From Crossiella sp. S99.2 (GTDB taxonomy: Bacteria > Actinomycetota > Actinomycetes > Mycobacteriales > Pseudonocardiaceae): a stretch of 64,000 nucleotides of DNA. The translations under genes were made by a program, and so were the position numbers. The notes under the pieces were generated by a model. The model saw only the letters and a list, made by a program, of their open reading frames with translations. It was not told the DNA's origin and searched no databases. Of the stretch, positions 35,845 to 44,671 are shown in pieces; the stretch's first letter is position 1, and each line of letters opens with the position of its first letter. The DNA is taken from NCBI RefSeq assembly GCF_023094165.1, contig NZ_JALMDK010000011.1, forward strand, positions 241,251 through 305,250. The letters run 5' to 3'.

Positions 35845-37688
35845 GCCCGCGTTCCACTGCCCGGACCTGGCTGCGCCGTGGCGTCCAGGCCGCGCTCCTG
35901 GCCGGACTGGTGCTCGACACCGCCGCCCTGCGCCGCCGCGTCGCCGCGTTGCGCACCCTGCCGGAACGCCCCGCCCCCGGCGACGACCGGTACCGCCTGC
36001 TGCACGCCGACGGCGTCACCGTGGACGGTCCCACCCTCAACGCCGCCCGCGCGCACGCCAAGGCCGAGGGCCTGTGCGCGCTGGAACTCGTGCCGCGTGA
36101 CCTGCCCACCGCGCAGGCCCTGGACCTGCTGCGCACCGTGGACCCGGCCACCTACCGCACCGACCGGCAGGCCAAGGGCGCCGGGGCCTGGCACGCGGTG
36201 CTCGCCGACGACGGCGTGCTGCGCGCCGTGGGCTACCCGGCCGAGCACGTCAGCCGGGAGGCCGCCGAACTCGGTCAGGCCGCGGCGAAACTGAAGCTGC
36301 ACGCCCCCGACGGCACCGACCTGGTGGTCAGCCCCCGGCTCACCAGCGCCCCGGAGATCGTCGAGGACGACGCCCGCATCCTGGCCCGGCTGCTCGGCCG
36401 CAAGACCGGCGGCGAACTCGGTCCCCGGCTGGGCTGGCTGGCCATCCTGGCCGGCAGTTCGGTGCTCGGCCCCGGCTGGGCCGCCGCACTGCTGGCCGCC
36501 TGGTCCGCGCAACCGGCCGTGGTCTTCGCCGGCAGCCGCAGCCTCAAGCCGGTCGACCTGTTCTCCTACAGCCTGCGCCGGGTGGTGGCCGAGCCGAAAC
36601 GGTTGCTGGCCGCCATGTCCGAGGCCCGACTGTCCACATCGGACGATCTGGATCCGGTGACCCGGCTGCGCCCGGACTACCTGGCCGAACTCGCCGACGG
36701 CGTCGACCGGTTCTTCGAGCCGCGCCGCCGGGACTGCCCGTGGTGCGGCAGCGCCAACCTGGTCACCCACCTGAAACTGCCGGACCTGTTGCAGCACAAG
36801 CCCGGCGAGTTCACCCTGGACCGCTGCCGGGCCTGCACGCACATCTTCCAGAACCCGCGGCTGACCATCGCCGGACTGGACTTCTACTACCGCGACTTCT
36901 ACGACGGCCTCGGCGAGGACAAGCTGGACAAGCTCTTCGCCGCCCGCGGCATCGCCTACCGCCCGCGCGCGGAAATGCTCAAACCCTTCGCCGAGCCCGA
37001 ATCCTGGCTCGACGTGGGCACCGGGCACGGCCACTTCTGCAACGCCGCCCGCGAGGTGTGGCCGCAGACCACCTTCGACGGCCTGGACATCACCGAGGGC
37101 GTGGAACTCGCCGAACACCGCGGCTGGGTGGACCGCGGCTACCGCGGCCTGTTCCCGGAACTGGCCGCGGACATCCACGAAAGCTATGACGTGGTCAGCA
37201 TGTACCACTACCTGGAGCACAGCCGCGACCCGCGCCAGGAACTGGAGGCCGCGCTCAAGGTGCTCAAGGCAGGCGGGCACCTGATGATCGAGGTGCCGGA
37301 CCCGGAATCCCGCTGGGGCAAGCTGCTCGGCAAGTGGTGGCTGCCCTGGCTGCAACCGCAGCACCTGCACTTCGTGCCGATCGGCAACCTGCGCGAAGCC
37401 CTGTCCGAGATGGGTTTCACCGTGGTCGCCGAACAACGCGGCGAACCACACGAGCCGATCGACCTGGTCGGCGCGGCCTGGAACGCGGTCAACCACTTCG
37501 CCCCGCGCGACGACGTGCCGTGGGCGCCCCAGCCGCCGACCGCCGGGGCCAAGGCGGGCCGGGCGGCGACGATGATCGCGGCCGCGCCCGCGCTGCTCAC
37601 CGCGGCACTGACCGACCGGGTGCTGTCCCCGCTGTCCAAGCGCTACGGCGGTTCCAGCGCCTACCGGCTGCTCGCCCGCAAGGACTGA
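35841..37688 (+). CDS. Membrane-associated class I SAM methyltransferase with CxxC zinc motif, 615 residues
   Basis: GTG start at 35841 overlaps the glycosyltransferase stop. Three parts are visible. Residues 1-290: a hydrophobic N-terminal segment (LRRGVQAALLAGLVLDTAALRRR), an unrecognised region, and a hydrophobic pair near 195-235. Residues about 298-335: CPWCGS...CRACTHIFQNPR, a four-Cys zinc-binding motif. Residues about 345-560: a SAM-dependent methyltransferase with motif I WLDVGTGHGHFCNAA, the acidic FDGLDI, DVVSMYHYLEHSRDPRQEL and GGHLMIEVPDPES. A final hydrophobic segment precedes the C-terminus. A membrane-bound methyltransferase would fit a lipid substrate. Two relatives occur at 52756-54582 (same length) and 54588-55613 (without the N-terminal part). 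Exact substrate unknown. Confidence 0.8.
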   Translation: MSPRSTARTWLRRGVQAALLAGLVLDTAALRRRVAALRTLPERPAPGDDRYRLLHADGVTVDGPTLNAARAHAKAEGLCALELVPRDLPTAQALDLLRTVDPATYRTDRQAKGAGAWHAVLADDGVLRAVGYPAEHVSREAAELGQAAAKLKLHAPDGTDLVVSPRLTSAPEIVEDDARILARLLGRKTGGELGPRLGWLAILAGSSVLGPGWAAALLAAWSAQPAVVFAGSRSLKPVDLFSYSLRRVVAEPKRLLAAMSEARLSTSDDLDPVTRLRPDYLAELADGVDRFFEPRRRDCPWCGSANLVTHLKLPDLLQHKPGEFTLDRCRACTHIFQNPRLTIAGLDFYYRDFYDGLGEDKLDKLFAARGIAYRPRAEMLKPFAEPESWLDVGTGHGHFCNAAREVWPQTTFDGLDITEGVELAEHRGWVDRGYRGLFPELAADIHESYDVVSMYHYLEHSRDPRQELEAALKVLKAGGHLMIEVPDPESRWGKLLGKWWLPWLQPQHLHFVPIGNLREALSEMGFTVVAEQRGEPHEPIDLVGAAWNAVNHFAPRDDVPWAPQPPTAGAKAGRAATMIAAAPALLTAALTDRVLSPLSKRYGGSSAYRLLARKD

Positions 37689-37707
37689 CCCGTGCGCTGG
37701 CCCCGGC

Positions 37708-38127
37708 TCAGACCGGGGTCAGCACGCGGAACCGCTGGGCGAGCACCAGGGTGTCGTCGTCCACGGTGAACCCCGGATCACCCAGCTCGGCCCGCACTTC
37801 CGGGCTGTGCCAGAACTCCTCGTGCCCGGCCCGCCACTGGGCCACGGACTCGTCGCCCTCGCCCTCGTCCAGGGCGTGCCGGAGGTCGACCTCGGCCAGC
37901 CGCAGCACCCGCACCTCGGTCAGCTCGATGACCGCGACCGGGCGGTCGGCCGAATCGACCACCACCTCCCGCTGCCCCGCCTCGGGCAGCGGCTCGCCCA
38001 CGGCCTCATAACTGAGCACCAGGGCCGAGGTGGTGGTTTTCGCGCCGGCGAGGATGGCGGCCACCAGCCGGTCCCGCAGCGGTCCCGGGAAGCCGAACTC
38101 GGCCTTGGGCAGCCCGTCAAGATCCAT
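37708..38127 (-). CDS. ASCH-domain protein
   Basis: 139 residues from ATG 38127. It resembles ASCH-domain (PUA-like) proteins, with GPLRDRLVAAILAGAKTTTSALVLSYEAVGEPLPEAGQ at the start, where G-x-K-T-x-T is the family signature, and VIELTEVRVLRLAEVDLRHALDEGEGDES in the middle. ASCH proteins are thought to bind RNA; one branch has amidohydrolase or ribonuclease activity. This one is a solo gene between the PKS operon and the ABC operon, in opposite direction to both, with only 19 bases to the methyltransferase stop. No link to either operon is evident. Confidence 0.8.
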   Translation of the reverse strand: MDLDGLPKAEFGFPGPLRDRLVAAILAGAKTTTSALVLSYEAVGEPLPEAGQREVVVDSADRPVAVIELTEVRVLRLAEVDLRHALDEGEGDESVAQWRAGHEEFWHSPEVRAELGDPGFTVDDDTLVLAQRFRVLTPV

Positions 38128-38252
38128 GCCGGGCACCCTACGGACCCGCGGCCGGCGGGCAAGTCGATATCGGGGCATCCACCGAACGGTGGGTCGATCC
38201 GACCATCGCCCGATGCTGCCGCGACCGGGCACACCGGCGACAGACTTCCGGT

Positions 38253-39101
38253 ATGGCTGGAGACCCGGCGGTCCGGATCCGCGGACTGCGCAAGACCTAC
38301 CAACGGACCCCGGCGGTCCAGGACGTCGACCTGGACATCGAGCACGGCGAGATCTTCGCCCTGCTCGGCCCGAACGGGGCGGGCAAGACCACCACCATCG
38401 AGATCCTGGAGGGCTACCGGGACCGCGACGGCGGCACCGTCTCCGTGCTCGGCGCCGACCCGGCCAAAGCGGGCCTGGGCTGGCGCAGGCGGATCGGCGT
38501 GGTGCTGCAGGAGAACGGGGACTTCCCCGAACTCACCGTCGGCGAAGTCCTCAACCACTTCGCCTACTACTACCCCGACGCCCGCGACCCCGACGAACTC
38601 CTCGAAGCGGTGGGCCTGACCGACAAGCGCGACTCCCGGGTGCACCGGCTCTCCGGCGGTCAGCGGCGCAGACTCGACGTGGCCCTGGGCATCATCGGCA
38701 ACCCGCGACTGCTCTTCCTGGACGAGCCCACCACCGGCTTCGACCCGGCGGTGCGACGGCAGTTCTGGGAGCTGATCAGCGGTCTGCGCGCCGCCGACAC
38801 CACCATCCTGCTCACCACCCACTACCTGGACGAGGCCGAGTTCCTGGCCGACCGGGTCGCGGTCATCGCCGCCGGGAAACTCGTGGACGTGGCCACCCCA
38901 CGCCAGCTCGGCGGCCGGGACCGGGAACAGGCCACCGTGGCCTGGACCGACGCCGCAGGCACGCACGAGCTGCGCACCGACAACCCCACCCGCACCGTCG
39001 GCGAACTCGCCGCCCGCTACCACGGCGACGTGCCCGAGCTGAGCGTGCGCAGACCCAGCCTGGAGGACACCTACCTGCGACTGATCGGCGGTGCGCGATG
39101 A
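38253..39101 (+). CDS. ABC transporter ATP-binding protein (ABC-2 drug/lipid export type)
   Basis: 282 residues. Walker A GPNGAGKTTTIEILEG, Q-loop VLQENGDFPELT, signature LSGGQRRRLDVALGI, Walker B LLFLDEPTTGFDP and H-loop TTHYLDEAEFLADRVAVI are all intact. This is the DrrA/CcmA-like family that pairs with ABC-2 permeases. The permease gene follows with an ATGA overlap, then a two-component system. Such ABC plus NarL-type kinase/regulator modules are common in actinobacteria for export of, or defence against, membrane-active compounds. Its place right after the PKS operon makes it a candidate exporter of the PKS product. Confidence 0.93.
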   Translation: MAGDPAVRIRGLRKTYQRTPAVQDVDLDIEHGEIFALLGPNGAGKTTTIEILEGYRDRDGGTVSVLGADPAKAGLGWRRRIGVVLQENGDFPELTVGEVLNHFAYYYPDARDPDELLEAVGLTDKRDSRVHRLSGGQRRRLDVALGIIGNPRLLFLDEPTTGFDPAVRRQFWELISGLRAADTTILLTTHYLDEAEFLADRVAVIAAGKLVDVATPRQLGGRDREQATVAWTDAAGTHELRTDNPTRTVGELAARYHGDVPELSVRRPSLEDTYLRLIGGAR

Positions 39102-39925
39102 CCACCACCACCCCCGCCCGCGCCACCCGCCGGGCCACCGCGCTGGGCATCGGCCTGCGCCGCGGTGTGCTGGAGCTGAAACAGTTCCTGCGGCAGAAGG
39201 ACACCGTGATCTTCACGTTCTCCTTCCCGCTGCTGATGACCGTGCTCTTCGGCGCGATCTTCCAGCGCAAACTGCCCGGCACCGACGTCGACTTCACCCA
39301 GTACTTCCTGGCCGGCATGGTCGCCACCGGCGTCATGGGCACCACGTTCGTGCTGCTGGCCGTGGGCATCGCCCTGGAACGCGACGACGGCACGCTGAAA
39401 CGCCTGCGCGCCATGCCGATGCCGCTGAGCGCCTACTTCATCGGCAAAACCGTGCTGGTGCTGGTCGCCTCGATCGCGCAGACCGTGCTGCTGCTGGTCT
39501 TCGGCTCGCTGTTCTTCGGCCTGACCATGCCGGCCACCGCGGGGAAATGGCTCACCCTCGGCTGGGTGCTGCTGCTCGGCGTGATCGCCTGCACCCTGCT
39601 CGGGGTGGCGATGAGCGCGGTGCCACGCAGTGGGCGCAGCGCGGCCGCCGTGGTGATGCCGATCTTCGTGGTGCTGCAGTTCATCTCCGGGGTGTTCTTC
39701 GTCTTCACCGAACTGCCGGGGCCGGTGCAGGCCGTCGGCGGGCTGTTCCCGCTGAAGTGGCTCAGCCAGGGCCTGCGCTCGGTGTTCCTGCCCGAGGAAC
39801 TGCAACGGATGGAACCCGCCGGATCGTGGGACCACCCGGGCATCGCGATCGTGTTGGCGCTCTGGATCGTGGCCGGTCTCGTACTCTCGGTGGCGACGTT
39901 CCGCTGGCAGCGCGCGCGGAGCTGA
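39098..39925 (+). CDS. ABC-2 type transporter permease
   Basis: 275 residues, overlapping the ATPase gene by ATGA. About six hydrophobic segments are visible: VIFTFSFPLLMTVLFGAIF, then YFLAGMVATGVMGTTFVLLAVGIAL, VLVLVASIAQTVLLLVFGSLFFG, LGWVLLLGVIACTLLGVAMSAV, AAVVMPIFVVLQFISGVFFVF and a last one near the C-terminus. The ABC-2 motif ERDDGTLKRLRAMPMP between helices 2 and 3 is typical of DrrB-like permeases. It forms the membrane half of the exporter with the preceding ATPase, probably as a homodimer. Confidence 0.93.
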   Translation: MTTTTPARATRRATALGIGLRRGVLELKQFLRQKDTVIFTFSFPLLMTVLFGAIFQRKLPGTDVDFTQYFLAGMVATGVMGTTFVLLAVGIALERDDGTLKRLRAMPMPLSAYFIGKTVLVLVASIAQTVLLLVFGSLFFGLTMPATAGKWLTLGWVLLLGVIACTLLGVAMSAVPRSGRSAAAVVMPIFVVLQFISGVFFVFTELPGPVQAVGGLFPLKWLSQGLRSVFLPEELQRMEPAGSWDHPGIAIVLALWIVAGLVLSVATFRWQRARS

Positions 39926-39949
39926 CCGCGGCAGGACAGGGAGGGACCG

Positions 39950-41098
39950 ATGGCCGCCCCCGGGGAACAGGCCTGGCAGTGGCACGCCGTGCAGGCGCTG
40001 GTGCTGCTGCTGACCGCGGGCCTGTTCCCGGTGGTGGAGGCGCCCTGGTGGGGTTATCCGCTGCTGGCCGCGGCCTGGCTCTGGTACCTCGTGCTCGGCG
40101 CGCCCGCGGTGCGCACCGGGCCGGTCTCGACCCCCGGCGGCCTGGTCTACCTGCTCGGCGCCATCCCGCTGCAGGCCGCGCTGGTACTGGCCTCCCCCAT
40201 CGCCCTTGTGCTGCTGCCTGATCTGTTCGCCCAGGTGTTCTGGCTGGTCAGACAGTTGTGGCTGGCGAATCTGGCGGTCGCGGTGACCACCGTGCTCAGC
40301 GGCTTCGCGGTCGTGGAGCACTTCGGCTGGAGCCAGCTCTCGATCCTCGGCGCGCTGCTGGGCGTGGCGGGCTGCCTGCCGGCCACCATCGGGCTCGGCG
40401 TGCTGTCCCGGCGGCTGATCGAGGCGGCCGAGGCCAGGGAACGGCTCAACCGGGAGCTGCGCCAGGTGCGGTCCGAGCTGCGCACCGCCTACCACCGCGA
40501 GGGCGAACGCGCCGAACGGGAACGGCTCGCACACGACATCCACGACACCCTGGCGCAGGGCTTCACCAGCCTGGTGATGCTCATCCAGACCGCGGACGCC
40601 CTGGTCACCGCCGACCCGGACCGGGCACGGGACCAGCTGCGGCTGGCCGAACGCACCGCCCGGCAGAACCTGGCCGAGGCGCGGGCCCTGGTCACCGACC
40701 TGATGCCGGCCGCACTGCGCGATTCCACGCTCAGCGAGGTGATCTGCCGCCTGGTCCGCCAGCTCGCCGAGGAACTGGGCGTGCCGCACGAGGTCACCGT
40801 GCACGGCGGGCCACCGGACCTGCCGCCGGCCACCGAGGCGGTGCTGGTGCGCACCGCCCAGGAAGCCCTGGCCAACATCGCCAAACACGCCGCGCCCGGC
40901 CGGGTGACGGCCAGACTGACCTTCACCGCGGACGGCAGCACCCTGGAGATCATCGACGACGGGCGCGGCTTCGACCCGGCCGAGGCCACCGGCTTCGGCC
41001 TGCCGGGCATGCGGGCCAGACTGGAACGGATCGGGGGCAGCGTGCACATCCACAGCGACCACGGGCAGGGCACCACCGTGCGGATCACCGCGCCATGA
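39950..41098 (+). CDS. NarL-type sensor histidine kinase
   Basis: 382 residues. The first 160 residues have four to five hydrophobic segments and almost no extracellular loop, suggesting sensing within the membrane. A short coiled coil leads to the HisKA_3 box ERERLAHDIHDTLAQGFTSLV, with His in the HDIHDT motif as phospho-acceptor, then the ATPase domain with AQEALANIAKHA (N box), IIDDGRGFDP (G1) and GLPGMRARLERIGG (G2). It phosphorylates the response regulator coded next. Intramembrane-sensing kinases beside ABC transporters often detect cell-envelope stress from membrane-active molecules. Confidence 0.93.
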   Translation: MAAPGEQAWQWHAVQALVLLLTAGLFPVVEAPWWGYPLLAAAWLWYLVLGAPAVRTGPVSTPGGLVYLLGAIPLQAALVLASPIALVLLPDLFAQVFWLVRQLWLANLAVAVTTVLSGFAVVEHFGWSQLSILGALLGVAGCLPATIGLGVLSRRLIEAAEARERLNRELRQVRSELRTAYHREGERAERERLAHDIHDTLAQGFTSLVMLIQTADALVTADPDRARDQLRLAERTARQNLAEARALVTDLMPAALRDSTLSEVICRLVRQLAEELGVPHEVTVHGGPPDLPPATEAVLVRTAQEALANIAKHAAPGRVTARLTFTADGSTLEIIDDGRGFDPAEATGFGLPGMRARLERIGGSVHIHSDHGQGTTVRITAP

Positions 41099-41724
41099 CC
41101 GGGCGAGCGATCCGGGTGCTCCTGGCCGACGATCACCCGGTGGTGCGCGAAGGGCTGCGCGGCATGCTGTCCCTGGCCGGGGACATCGACGTGGTCGGCG
41201 AGGCCGCCGGCGGCGCGGAAGCCATCGAGCTGGCCGGCCGGCTGCGCCCGGACGTGGTGCTGATGGACCTGCGCATGCCCGACCTGGACGGGGCCACCGC
41301 CACCTCGCGGATCACCGCCGAACTGCCAGGGGTCCGGGTGCTGATCCTGACCACCTACGACGCCGACCGGGACATCGTGCACGCGGTGGAGGCCGGGGCC
41401 GCGGGCTACCTGCTCAAGGACACACCCAGGGCCGAGCTGACCGACGCGGTGCGCGCCGCCGCCCGCGGCGAGACCGTGCTGACCCCGACCGTAGCCACCA
41501 AACTGCTCAGCCACCTGCGCGCCCCCGCGGCCGGAACGCTGACCGCGCGCGAGGTCCAGGTACTCCGGCTGGTCGCCCAGGGCTGCACCAACGCCGAGAT
41601 CGGCCGCCAGCTCACCATCGGCGAGGCCACCGTCAAAAGCCACCTGATCAAAATCTTCGGCAAACTCGGCGTAGACGACCGCACCGCCGCCGTCACCACC
41701 GCCATGTCCCGCGGCATCCTCTAA
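41095..41724 (+). CDS. NarL/FixJ-family response regulator
   Basis: 209 residues, ATGA overlap with the kinase gene. The receiver is complete: LLADDHPVVREGL (acidic pair), VVLMDLRMPDLDG (phospho-acceptor Asp), LTTYD and YLLKDTPRAEL (conserved Lys). The C-terminal LuxR-type HTH reads LTAREVQVLRLVAQGCTNAEIGRQLTIGEATVKSHL. It is a useful contrast with the regulator at 50000-50653, whose receiver has lost these residues. The operon ends at the palindrome that begins two bases after this stop codon. It most likely controls the ABC transporter genes upstream. Confidence 0.95.
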   Translation: MTGRAIRVLLADDHPVVREGLRGMLSLAGDIDVVGEAAGGAEAIELAGRLRPDVVLMDLRMPDLDGATATSRITAELPGVRVLILTTYDADRDIVHAVEAGAAGYLLKDTPRAELTDAVRAAARGETVLTPTVATKLLSHLRAPAAGTLTAREVQVLRLVAQGCTNAEIGRQLTIGEATVKSHLIKIFGKLGVDDRTAAVTTAMSRGIL

Positions 41725-41726
41725 CC

Positions 41727-41868
41727 GTGTTGGCCGTTCCGGACGGCGTGTTGGCCGTTATGGACGGCGAGTTGGCCCAACTGGTACGCCGAGTTGGCTG
41801 AAGTGGGCGTACCAGTTGGCCCAAGTGGTGCCAGTTCGGCCAAGACTGCGTACGACAACGGCCAACAC
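41727..41868. repeat. Intergenic palindrome copy B, composite and nested
   Basis: Outer arms: GTGTTGGCCGTT at 41727-41738 (repeated at 41748-41759) pairing with AACGGCCAACAC at 41857-41868. Inner arms: TTGGCCCAACTGGTACGCC at 41772-41790 pairing with GGCGTACCAGTTGGCCCAA at 41806-41824, with one mismatch. It starts two bases after the response-regulator stop and ends shortly before the stop of the broken serine-hydrolase gene, so it lies exactly between convergent genes. Confidence 0.85.
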
Positions 41869-41886
41869 GGCGGCGAGGCGGCCTGC

Positions 41887-43015
41887 TCAGCGGGTCGCGC
41901 GGGCGGCTGTGACGCAGGCTCGGAGCAGGTCGGCGTTCTCCGCCGCCGCGCCGCCGGGGTAGGCGTAGCGGCGGCGGTTGTAGCCGTAGGCCAGGCCGCT
42001 GCGCGGATCGGCGAGGGCCAGGCAACCGGCGGCGCCGCTGTGCCCGAAGGCGCCCTGTCCCAGGAACGGGTAGAACTCGGTCACGGCGCTGAACCCGAGC
42101 CCGAAAGCCTTGTGCACGCGCGAAACCACGTCGTAGCCGATCGACTGGATCTGCGCGAACTCGGCCATGGTGTCCGGTTTCAGCAGTGGTGGCCTGCCGT
42201 CGCGCCCCGTGGTGGCCGCCGCGTACAGGCCGGCCAGGCCCCGCGCCGAGGCGACCCCGCCCGCGGACGCCTGGCCCTGCGCACGGGCGATCCGCTGGTT
42301 CGGGAAGTCCCACAGTTCGGGCGCGTCGGGCCGATGGGTGTTGAACGCGATCGCGGCCAGGCTCTCGGGCCCGCTGTCGTCCGCGTCGATCTCGGCCTGC
42401 TGCGCCGGGGTCGGCAGCATCGGCAACGTGGTCACGAACCGCGGCTCCAGTTCTTCCGGCAGGCCAAGGTAGAAGTCGAGACCGTGCGGCGCCCGGATCC
42501 GCTCCTCGAACAGTTCCTGGCTGCTCTGCCCGGTCACCCGCCGCACCACCTCGCCGGCCAACCCAGGCGTGGTAGCCGTAGGCCGTTCCCGGCCGCCAGT
42601 ACGGCCGCTGGCCTACCAGCCGCGCCGCGATCAGCCGGTCGTCGGCCAGTTCCGCCAGGCTGAACCCGGCATCCGCGCCGACCACGCCCGCGCGGTGCGC
42701 GAGCACTTCCCGCAGCGTGATGTCCTGCTTGCCTTCCGCCGCGAATTCCGGCCAGTAGTGGCTGACCCGCTGGTCGGGATCCAGCACGCCGTCCTGCACC
42801 AGCAGTGCCACCACGAGCGACATCGCCCCCTTCGTGGCGGAGAACACCCCGGTCAGCGTGTCGGCGGTGAACCCGGGTCCCGACCACAGATCCACGACCT
42901 TCTCGCCACGCACGTAGGCGACCAGCTGGCCCGCGTAGTCCGCCCGTTCCGCGGCGACGACCTTCGCGAACTCCGCGCGCACGCCCTCGTACCCCGCCGC
43001 GACCGTGCCCTGCAT
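41887..43015 (-). pseudogene. Serine hydrolase (class C beta-lactamase-like/EstB family), broken by a frameshift
   Basis: The N-terminal part starts at ATG 43015 behind GGAGGAGG and reads through VFSATKGAMSLVVALLVQDG, the SxxK catalytic motif of the penicillin-binding/beta-lactamase-like serine hydrolases, to AYGYHAW near 42570. From there the reading frame is lost. The rest of the protein (LAGEVVRRVTGQS ... LGFSAVTEFYPFLGQGAFGHSG) continues in another frame from about 42561 to 41887. Comparison with the family pattern (YGYHxLTxGWLxGE) suggests about 11 bases are missing around 42561-42572. Such enzymes hydrolyse esters or beta-lactams. As the loss is not a single base it looks like a true mutation. 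The N-terminal fragment alone would lack half the active site. Confidence 0.8.
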
Positions 43016-43093
43016 GTGGTTCCTCCTCCGACCCGGTGACTCGCGGTCAAGATAACCCGGCCTGCCCACCATTTCCGGCCGAATCACAGCCTC

Positions 43094-44050
43094 TCACCTG
43101 CGAGTTTGCTCCGAGAGCAATTCGGGCAGCGGGCCGTAGCGGCGTTCGTCGGCGTGCAGCAGCGCCAGGGCCAGCCTGCGGGACACCGGGGTGGGCAGCA
43201 GGGCGACCAGGCGGGGCAGCAGGTGCGCGCCCGCGGTGTCCACGGCGAGCATGGCGACCAGTAGCGCGCCCAGGGTGTGGCGGTCGGCGGTGGTGATCAG
43301 GGCGGCGGCCGGGCCGGTAATGGCCGCCCGGAGTTCGCGCACCGCCGCGGGCGCCAGGTCCGGGCCGTGCGCGCGGACCTGGAGGCGCAGCAGGTTGAAC
43401 GCGTTGTCGGCGCGGTCACGTTGGTAGGAGAGCTGGTCGTGGCCGATCTCCAGCAACGCCAGCCAGTGCCGCAGCAACGCGGTCAGCTCGGGTGCGGGCC
43501 GGGTGCCGCGGATCCGGTGCAGCACCGCCCACAGGAGGTGGATGTCGCTGGAGCGGTCGTAGGTCAGGCGCAGCAGGTGCTCCGCGTCCGGTTCGGTCTC
43601 GCCGAGCAGCAGCCGGGATTCGGCGCGGAAATAGCCGTCGAGGGCGGTCACGGCCGCCTCGGTGTCCGGGCCGGACAGCCCGTGTTCGGCGAGGGCGATC
43701 TCGATGCCCGCGCGCCAGGCCGGATCCACCTCCGTGTCACCGGCCCGCTGGGCGGCCTCGAAGGCCAGGTCTCCTTGGTAGACCATGGTTTCCAGGCGGA
43801 TCAGCAGTGGCCGCACGGCCTCGGTGGCGGCCCGGTCGTACCCGGCCAGCCGGACCAGGAACTCCGACATGGCCACGATCCCGGCCGCCTTCTCGATCTC
43901 CCGGCCCCGTCCTGGCTCGCCCGGCGGCACCGGCCGGGTGGCCCGGCCGCGCCGGACCTGCCGCACCCGGCTCACCGTGGACAGCGCCAGCGGCACCAGC
44001 ACCGGCGCGCCCGCCAGTCCAAGCAGCACGACAATTCTCTTGCCCCACAT
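43094..44050 (-). CDS. Unknown protein with N-terminal membrane segment, last gene of the LAP operon
   Basis: 318 residues from ATG 44050, with GAGGGGGAG upstream. One hydrophobic segment (RIVVLLGLAGAPVLVPLALSTV) at the N-terminus is followed by a basic linker and about 260 residues of probably all-helical protein, rich in Leu, Ala and Arg, with AGYDRAATEAVRPLLIRLETMVYQGDLAFEAA and an acidic, His-containing middle. I do not recognise a family. It begins 13 bases after the CPBP protease gene on the same strand, so it belongs to the LAP operon by position. A membrane-anchored helical protein there could provide immunity, transport or assembly of the synthetase. No plantazolicin gene of known function looks like it. 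Confidence 0.7.
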   Translation of the reverse strand: MWGKRIVVLLGLAGAPVLVPLALSTVSRVRQVRRGRATRPVPPGEPGRGREIEKAAGIVAMSEFLVRLAGYDRAATEAVRPLLIRLETMVYQGDLAFEAAQRAGDTEVDPAWRAGIEIALAEHGLSGPDTEAAVTALDGYFRAESRLLLGETEPDAEHLLRLTYDRSSDIHLLWAVLHRIRGTRPAPELTALLRHWLALLEIGHDQLSYQRDRADNAFNLLRLQVRAHGPDLAPAAVRELRAAITGPAAALITTADRHTLGALLVAMLAVDTAGAHLLPRLVALLPTPVSRRLALALLHADERRYGPLPELLSEQTRR

Positions 44051-44063
44051 GGGTTCTCCCCCT

Positions 44064-44669
44064 CTACTCCCAGTCACTGACGGCGGGTAGCGCCCTGGCC
44101 GCCGGGGCGGGCGGGCGCCGCGGCCCGGCGGTGGCCAGGGTCAGGTTGTGCGCGAGATGGCAGGCAATGGCCGCGGCCAGCCCGCCAGTGGCCGCCGCCG
44201 CGGTGAACACGGCGCCTGCGACCAGGTGGTAGGGCAGGCGGCGCGGTCCGCCGCCGGGCAGGTGCAGCAGGGCGAATCCGACCAGCGCGAGCCCGGTGGC
44301 GGCCGGGGCGGGCAGACCGAACCGGGTGAGCAGTTCCGGTGCCCCGGCCCGCCACAACAGCTCCTCGGCCGCCGCGCACAACGTCAGCCGCAGCAGCTCA
44401 CCGGCGGGCAATCCCTTGCGCGCCAACGACAACGGCTTCCCCGACAGCCAAGCCGCGGTCATTGGCAGCGCCACCCCGGCCACCGCACCCACCGCTGTCC
44501 ACCACAGACCCTGTCCAGTCCACTGTGGACTCAACAGGGCCAGCACCGGCAGCGCGCACAGCACGGTGCCCCAGTCGTAGACCGCCGCGGTGTGCCTGCC
44601 CAGCACCCGCCCAGTCACCAGCAGCAGCCACGGCAACCCGAGATGACCGAGCACCCCGGCCAGCAACAC
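44064..44669 (-). CDS. CPBP-family intramembrane metalloprotease of the LAP cluster (PznE-like candidate leader peptidase)
   Basis: 201 residues from a GTG at 44669, two bases after the stop of the dehydrogenase gene. Five to six hydrophobic segments. The CPBP/Abi motifs are present: EELLWR (Glu102, Glu103, Arg107), His136 in ALLHLPGG and CHLAHN (His171, Asn175). These enzymes are membrane glutamic/metallo proteases related to CAAX prenyl endopeptidase. The plantazolicin cluster also contains a CAAX-type protease, proposed to remove the leader peptide, so this protein is the best candidate to cut after Ala30 of the precursor. It could equally serve immunity. Confidence 0.85.
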   Translation of the reverse strand: MLLAGVLGHLGLPWLLLVTGRVLGRHTAAVYDWGTVLCALPVLALLSPQWTGQGLWWTAVGAVAGVALPMTAAWLSGKPLSLARKGLPAGELLRLTLCAAAEELLWRAGAPELLTRFGLPAPAATGLALVGFALLHLPGGGPRRLPYHLVAGAVFTAAAATGGLAAAIACHLAHNLTLATAGPRRPPAPAARALPAVSDWE

Positions 44670-44671
44670 CG

